This document shows positions 60,291 to 64,000 of a DNA stretch of 64,000 nt, in pieces (positions within the stretch are counted from its first letter, which is position 1; each line of letters opens with the position of its first letter). Made by a program: the position numbers and the translations under genes. Under the pieces are notes generated by a model. It did not search any database. It worked only from the letters and a program-made list of their open reading frames with translations, and was not told the DNA's origin. Location: NCBI RefSeq assembly GCF_017873135.1, contig NZ_JAGGJV010000002.1, forward strand, positions 434,001 to 498,000. Direction: 5' to 3'. This stretch comes from Rhizobium herbae (GTDB lineage: Bacteria; Pseudomonadota; Alphaproteobacteria; Rhizobiales; Rhizobiaceae).

Positions 60291-61454
60291 ATGAGCGATT
60301 TTAGAGCACAGCCGGCCCCGGCTGTCAGAGACGAGGCGGAAGCCTCCAGTCAAGACGAGGCGGGCAGTAGTGGCACCGCTGCAAAACCTGAGAACGGTAA
60401 ATCCGGTTCCTCCTTCTGGAGCCGTGCAGCCCGGATCTGGCGCGCCAGCAGCAGCTCCAGCCTGCGTGAAGATCTTGCCGATGCGCTGATGACCGGTGGC
60501 GCGGAAGGCGATACTGCCTTTTCGCCTGCCGAGCGCGCGATGCTCAACAATATCCTCCGTTTCCGTGAAGTTCGCGTCGAGGACGTGATGGTTCCGCGTG
60601 CCGATATCGAGGCCGTGGATCTGTCTATCACCATTGGCGAGCTGATGGTGATCTTCGAGGAATCCGGCCGCTCGCGCATGCCGGTCTATAGCGAGAGCCT
60701 TGATGACCCGCGTGGCATGGTCCACATCCGCGATCTGCTTTCCTATGTCACCAAGCAGGCCCGCAACAAGCGGCGCAGCGGCAGTCGTGCTACTGCCAGC
60801 ACGCCGGCCGCCACGGCCGAAAAGCCGGAGAAGCCGACGCGCCAGCCCAAGCCAAGCTTCGATCTGAGCCGTATCGATTTGTCCAAGACCGTGGAAGAGG
60901 CGGGCATCATCCGCCAGGTCCTGTTCGTGCCGCCGTCCATGCATGCATCCGACCTGATGCAGCGCATGCAGGCCGCGCGCATCCAGATGGCGCTGGTGAT
61001 CGACGAGTACGGCGGCACCGATGGCCTCGCTTCGCTCGAGGACATCGTCGAAATGGTGGTTGGCGATATCGAGGACGAGCATGACGACGAAGAGGTCATG
61101 TTCGCCAAGACCTCCGATGACGTTTTCGTGGCGGATGCACGCGTCGAACTGGAGGAGATCGCCGCGGCGATCGGTCCGGATTTCGACGTCCGCGAGCAGC
61201 TCGAGGATGTCGATACGCTTGGTGGCCTGGTCTTTGCCGCACTCGGTCGCATCCCGGCCCGTGGTGAAGTCGTTCAGGCCATACCCGGCTTCGAATTCCA
61301 GGTTCTGGATGCCGATCCGCGCCGGGTAAAGCGCGTTCGGATTGTCCGCAAACGCCCGCCGGCTCGCCGCCGCCTGGTGAAGGGCGACGAGGACGTGTCA
61401 CTTGAAGCCAATCCTCTCGCTCCATCTGAAAAATCCCTGCGCGAAACCGGATAA
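60291..61454 (+). CDS. CorC/TlyC-like CBS-domain protein (haemolysin family)
   Basis: A 387-residue cytoplasmic protein: FREVRVEDVMVPRADIEAVD starts CBS domain 1, ILFVPPSMHASDLMQRMQAARIQMALVIDEYGGTDGLASLEDIVEMVVGDIEDEHD is CBS 2 with its acidic end, and GRIPARGEVVQAIPGFEFQVLDADPRRVKRVRI is the CorC_HlyC domain. A low-complexity Ala/Thr/Pro/Lys insert (about 158-186) separates the CBS motifs. No membrane-spanning DUF21 domain is present. It may modulate Mg/Co handling. Confidence 0.92.
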   Translation: MSDFRAQPAPAVRDEAEASSQDEAGSSGTAAKPENGKSGSSFWSRAARIWRASSSSSLREDLADALMTGGAEGDTAFSPAERAMLNNILRFREVRVEDVMVPRADIEAVDLSITIGELMVIFEESGRSRMPVYSESLDDPRGMVHIRDLLSYVTKQARNKRRSGSRATASTPAATAEKPEKPTRQPKPSFDLSRIDLSKTVEEAGIIRQVLFVPPSMHASDLMQRMQAARIQMALVIDEYGGTDGLASLEDIVEMVVGDIEDEHDDEEVMFAKTSDDVFVADARVELEEIAAAIGPDFDVREQLEDVDTLGGLVFAALGRIPARGEVVQAIPGFEFQVLDADPRRVKRVRIVRKRPPARRRLVKGDEDVSLEANPLAPSEKSLRETG

Positions 61455-61594
61455 GCCGTTCGCTCTTTGCGCGCAAACGCCGTTTCAGGGCACGACAAGC
61501 CGCCACTTTTTTGGAACACTGCCGGCACGTTGATTCGGATGGATGGTCTTTGCGCCTCGCCGGATGGCCGTTTGCGCCGATTGGGGGGGACTGA

Positions 61595-63190
61595 ATGGAG
61601 TGGCTTGCAGGCAGGATCATGCTGTTGTCAGGAGCCCGCCGGGCGCTTGTCGCTTTTGCTGCCGGATTGATCGCCGTTCTCGCTTTGCCGCCTTTCGGCA
61701 TTTTCGCAGCACCGTTCCTGTCCTTCCCGGTTCTCGTCTGGCTGATTGATGGCGCATCGGGCGATCCGGACCATGGCGCAATCAGGCGGAGCTTGCCCGC
61801 TTTCTTCATCGGCTGGTGTTTCGGCTTTGGCTATTTCCTGGGCGGCCTTTGGTGGCTTGGCAACGCGCTTCTCGTCGAAGCCGACGATTTCGCCTGGGCG
61901 CTGCCGCTGGCGGTGATTGGCGTGCCTGCGTTCCTCGCCTTCTTTTACGCGTTTGCAACGGCGGTCGCACGTATCCTCTGGTCGGACGGAATGGGCCGTA
62001 TCGCGGCACTTGCCTTCGCCTTCGGCCTGTTCGAGTGGCTGCGCAGCTTTGTCCTCACCGGCTTTCCCTGGAACGCGATCGGCTATACCGCCATGCCGGT
62101 ACCACTGATGATGCAGTCGGCCGCCGTGATCGGTCTTGCCGGCGTCAATCTGCTTGCCGTCTTCGTTTTCGCTGCACCGGCACTCATCGGAACGCGCAAG
62201 GGCTTGCGTCCGGGGATGAGCATCGCGGTGCTGTTGGTCGCGGCCCATTTCGGCTACGGATTTTATCGGCTGGCACAGCCTCTGCCGCCACAGCCCGATC
62301 CGAACGTCACCATTCGCCTCGTGCAGCCGCTGATCGACCAGTCCAAGAAGATCGACGATGCCGAAAGGATGTCGATCTTCGAGGAGCACCTCAAGCTGAC
62401 GGAGGCGCCGGCAGCCGATGGTGGCAAAAGGCCGGATATCGTCGTCTGGCCGGAAACCGCCGTGCCGTTCATCCTGACCGAAAATCCGGATGCGCTGCTG
62501 AGGATTTCCGATGTGCTGGAGGATGGCCAGATCCTCATCGCCGGTGCGGTCCGGGCCGAGGACACCGGCGCAGGTCAGCCGCCACGCTATTACAATTCGA
62601 TCTACGTGATCGATGATCGTGGCCAGATCGTCGGCGCCTCCGACAAGGTGCACCTCGTTCCCTTCGGAGAGTATCTGCCGCTGGAAAGCCTTTTGTCGGC
62701 GGCGGGACTGAACGCGATCGCCGCCGCCATGCCGGGAGGGTTCTCGACGGCAGCGACGCGCTCGCTGCTGACGCTGCCGGGCGGCAAGACGCTCTATCCG
62801 TTGATCTGCTACGAGGCGATTTTTCCGGGCGAGATCGGCAATGAAGCACTGCCGGCAAACGCGCTGCTCAATATCACCAACGACGCCTGGTTTGGCAACA
62901 CGCCAGGCCCCTATCAGCATTTCCAGCAGGCGCGGCTTCGTTCCGTCGAAACCGGCTTGCCGATGATCCGCGACGCCAACACCGGCATATCGGCAATCGT
63001 CAATGGGCGCGGCGAGGTCGTGACCGGGTTTCCGTTCGGCACAAGAGGATTCGTGGACACAATTTTGCCGGGAAAGCTTGCTTTGCCGATGAGCCCTCAA
63101 GAGCAGGAAAGGAATGCAATGCTGCTGGCGTGTCTTCTCTTCGGCATTGCGGTTATTTCCCGCGCTAGTTTTATTTTGAGAGAGAATTGA
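61595..63190 (+). CDS. lnt: Apolipoprotein N-acyltransferase
   Basis: A 531-residue inner-membrane enzyme adding the third acyl chain to lipoproteins. About seven N-terminal helices are followed by a nitrilase domain with catalytic Glu in VVWPETAVPF, Lys in DKVHLVPFGEYLP and Cys in LICYEAIFP. In Sinorhizobium the orthologue (actA) is needed for acid tolerance and lies upstream of phrR, the same arrangement as here. The start is ATG 61595. Confidence 0.95.
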   Translation: MEWLAGRIMLLSGARRALVAFAAGLIAVLALPPFGIFAAPFLSFPVLVWLIDGASGDPDHGAIRRSLPAFFIGWCFGFGYFLGGLWWLGNALLVEADDFAWALPLAVIGVPAFLAFFYAFATAVARILWSDGMGRIAALAFAFGLFEWLRSFVLTGFPWNAIGYTAMPVPLMMQSAAVIGLAGVNLLAVFVFAAPALIGTRKGLRPGMSIAVLLVAAHFGYGFYRLAQPLPPQPDPNVTIRLVQPLIDQSKKIDDAERMSIFEEHLKLTEAPAADGGKRPDIVVWPETAVPFILTENPDALLRISDVLEDGQILIAGAVRAEDTGAGQPPRYYNSIYVIDDRGQIVGASDKVHLVPFGEYLPLESLLSAAGLNAIAAAMPGGFSTAATRSLLTLPGGKTLYPLICYEAIFPGEIGNEALPANALLNITNDAWFGNTPGPYQHFQQARLRSVETGLPMIRDANTGISAIVNGRGEVVTGFPFGTRGFVDTILPGKLALPMSPQEQERNAMLLACLLFGIAVISRASFILREN

Positions 63191-63210
63191 CCAAAAACCC
63201 CTAAAATTGC

Positions 63211-63227
63211 ATAGTGACGATCACCAT
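63211..63227. promoter_or_regulatory. 17-bp inverted repeat upstream of phrR
   Basis: ATAGTGACGATCACCAT has paired arms (AT, GTGA, centre CGA, TCAC, AT). It lies about 118 bp before the regulator start and 20 bp after the lnt stop. It is a candidate operator, possibly for the regulator itself. Confidence 0.45.
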
Positions 63228-63344
63228 AGATCTTCACCTATGTTCGGAGGGTTTCCGCCCGGTTACACAACGTTACGTGTAGTCAGCTCTCGGCAAGTGT
63301 CCAGGTTATGGAGCAACTGAAACTTCGCTTATTAGGAAACCGTT

Positions 63345-63764
63345 ATGATAGAAAACAAGAAGAAGCCGAACCCGATCGATATCCATGTCGGCAGCCGGAT
63401 TCGCCTTCGCCGTACCATGCTGGGCATGAGCCAGGAAAAGCTCGGAGAGAGCCTGGGCATCACCTTTCAGCAGATCCAGAAATATGAAAAAGGAACGAAC
63501 CGGGTCGGCGCCAGCCGTCTTCAGAACATTTCAAGCATCTTGAATGTTCCGGTATCCTTCTTTTTCGAAGATGCACCGGGCGATTCGTCAACCGGTTTGT
63601 CGGGCACGGCAGACGCCTCAAGCTCGAACTACGTGGTCGACTTCCTGTCGTCTTCGGAAGGACTTCAGCTCAACCGCGCATTCGTCAAGATCGGCGATCC
63701 CAAGGTGCGTCGCAAGCTGGTGGACCTTGTCAAGGCTTTGGCAGCGGAAGCGGAAGCCGAATAA
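63345..63764 (+). CDS. praR: XRE-family transcriptional regulator (PhrR/PraR type)
   Basis: A 139-residue protein with a Cro/CI HTH (VGSRIRLRRTMLGMSQEKLGESLGITFQQIQKYEKGTNRVGASRL, residues 16-60) and a conserved C-terminal helix (LQLNRAFVKIGDPKVRRKLVDLVKALAAEAE). In Sinorhizobium the phrR gene downstream of the lnt homologue responds to low pH; the Rhizobium leguminosarum orthologue PraR represses quorum-sensing and surface genes. Identity rests on sequence type and the lnt neighbour. A clear terminator follows. Confidence 0.85.
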   Translation: MIENKKKPNPIDIHVGSRIRLRRTMLGMSQEKLGESLGITFQQIQKYEKGTNRVGASRLQNISSILNVPVSFFFEDAPGDSSTGLSGTADASSSNYVVDFLSSSEGLQLNRAFVKIGDPKVRRKLVDLVKALAAEAEAE

Positions 63765-63787
63765 GGCTGACGCATAAGGCGGAACTG

Positions 63788-63819
63788 AAAAAAAGCGGCC
63801 GGATAGTGCCGCTTTTTTT
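63788..63819 (+). terminator. Rho-independent terminator after the XRE regulator
   Basis: Seven A, then GCGGC (63795-63799), a short loop, GCCGC (63808-63812) and seven T. The flanking A/T runs pair too, so it can act in both directions. Confidence 0.85.
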
Positions 63820-64000
63820 GTGCCCTGATACAGGGATCGATGAATCGGCCGTTTGTGTCGAGGGCGGGCCATCTGCCGTGAAATGCGACTTTAAAGCATC
63901 AAAAGACAGGAAAAGCGTTCCCGTCTTGCGCATATAAAGATATATTTATGTCCTTGTGTGCTTGTTTTTTCGTGGCAAAATCACTAACACGTTTCAAGCA
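63820..64000. other. Upstream region of a gene beyond the window edge
   Basis: No coding sequence was seen. The last 60 bases are AT-rich, as expected for a promoter or leader. In rhizobia the XRE regulator is often followed by metK, but nothing here proves that. Confidence 0.4.

Noticed and set aside
63940-64000. SAM-binding riboswitch at the right edge (CGTGG ... CACG pairing)
   Set aside because: The bases do not match SAM-II or SAM/SAH consensus closely and the element, if any, is cut by the window edge.

Overview
The window is a chromosomal segment of an alphaproteobacterium, most probably a member of the Rhizobiaceae (Rhizobium/Agrobacterium/Sinorhizobium relatives). The evidence is the high GC content, the protein sequences, and the gene order: lptC-lptA-lptB-rpoN-hpf-ptsN on one strand; rph/hrcA-grpE; olsB-tme-mutS-glnD-murJ-trpS; then nfu-tsaB-rimI-plsC-miaB-phoH-ybeY-corC-lnt-phrR. 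No rRNA, tRNA, CRISPR array, transposase or phage gene was recognised.

Layout. 1-3.1 kb: end of a TspO gene, a hotdog thioesterase overlapping an MTA/SAH nucleosidase, and guaA. 3.1-18.3 kb is an accessory-like stretch of small modules: two oxidoreductases with a LysR regulator, an ArsR/AHSA1 pair with a striking operator, a YCII protein, a 2'-5' RNA ligase-like protein, a flavoenzyme plus phosphonatase pair (phosphonate breakdown), a PIN/RHH toxin-antitoxin pair, a MarR/DoxX/GST group, an M29 aminopeptidase with a P5C-reductase-like protein, and hemW. 18.4-22.7 kb: rdgB, VOC, rph, hrcA, grpE, separated by three palindromic repeat elements. 22.7-25.8 kb is a minus-strand cluster (SDR, DUF3592-like, sugar-lactone oxidase, phosphatase-like, DUF6959-like), part of which looks AT-richer than its surroundings. 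25.9-33 kb: nitrogen/PTS regulation (ptsN, rpoN), ribosome hibernation, LPS transport, sppA, ihfB. 33-40 kb: RNA methyltransferases, lspA, a hybrid histidine kinase, olsB. 40-52 kb: tme, mutS, a GYF/RDD membrane protein, glnD, murJ. 52.7-64 kb: trpS to phrR, almost all on the plus strand and tightly packed.

How the genes work together. Nitrogen control is represented by rpoN, ptsN and glnD. Phosphate stress is suggested by a Pho-box-like direct repeat in front of olsB (ornithine lipid synthesis) and a weaker one in front of the phosphonate gene pair. Iron control is suggested by an Irr/ICE-type palindrome in front of the Fe-S protein gene nfu. Envelope functions (LptABC, LspA, Lnt, MurJ, PlsC, SppA) recur through the window.

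Most notable points: (1) a frameshifted second copy of the 3' end of mutS lies downstream of the GYF/RDD gene, so that gene sits between two mutS tails; the copies differ largely at synonymous positions; (2) a perfect 28-bp palindrome is centred on the start codon of an ArsR-type repressor; (3) the Irr-type and Pho-type boxes; (4) a 117-bp element built as an outer inverted repeat enclosing two perfect hairpins; (5) duplicated operator-like boxes in the marR/doxX intergenic region; (6) a phosphonatase paired with a flavoenzyme and no neighbouring transaminase. No clearly new multi-gene defence or mobile system was found; the PIN/RHH pair, the 22.7-25.8 kb cluster and the mutS-flanked gene are the best candidates for uncharacterised biology. 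All start choices are inferences from Shine-Dalgarno spacing and family length.
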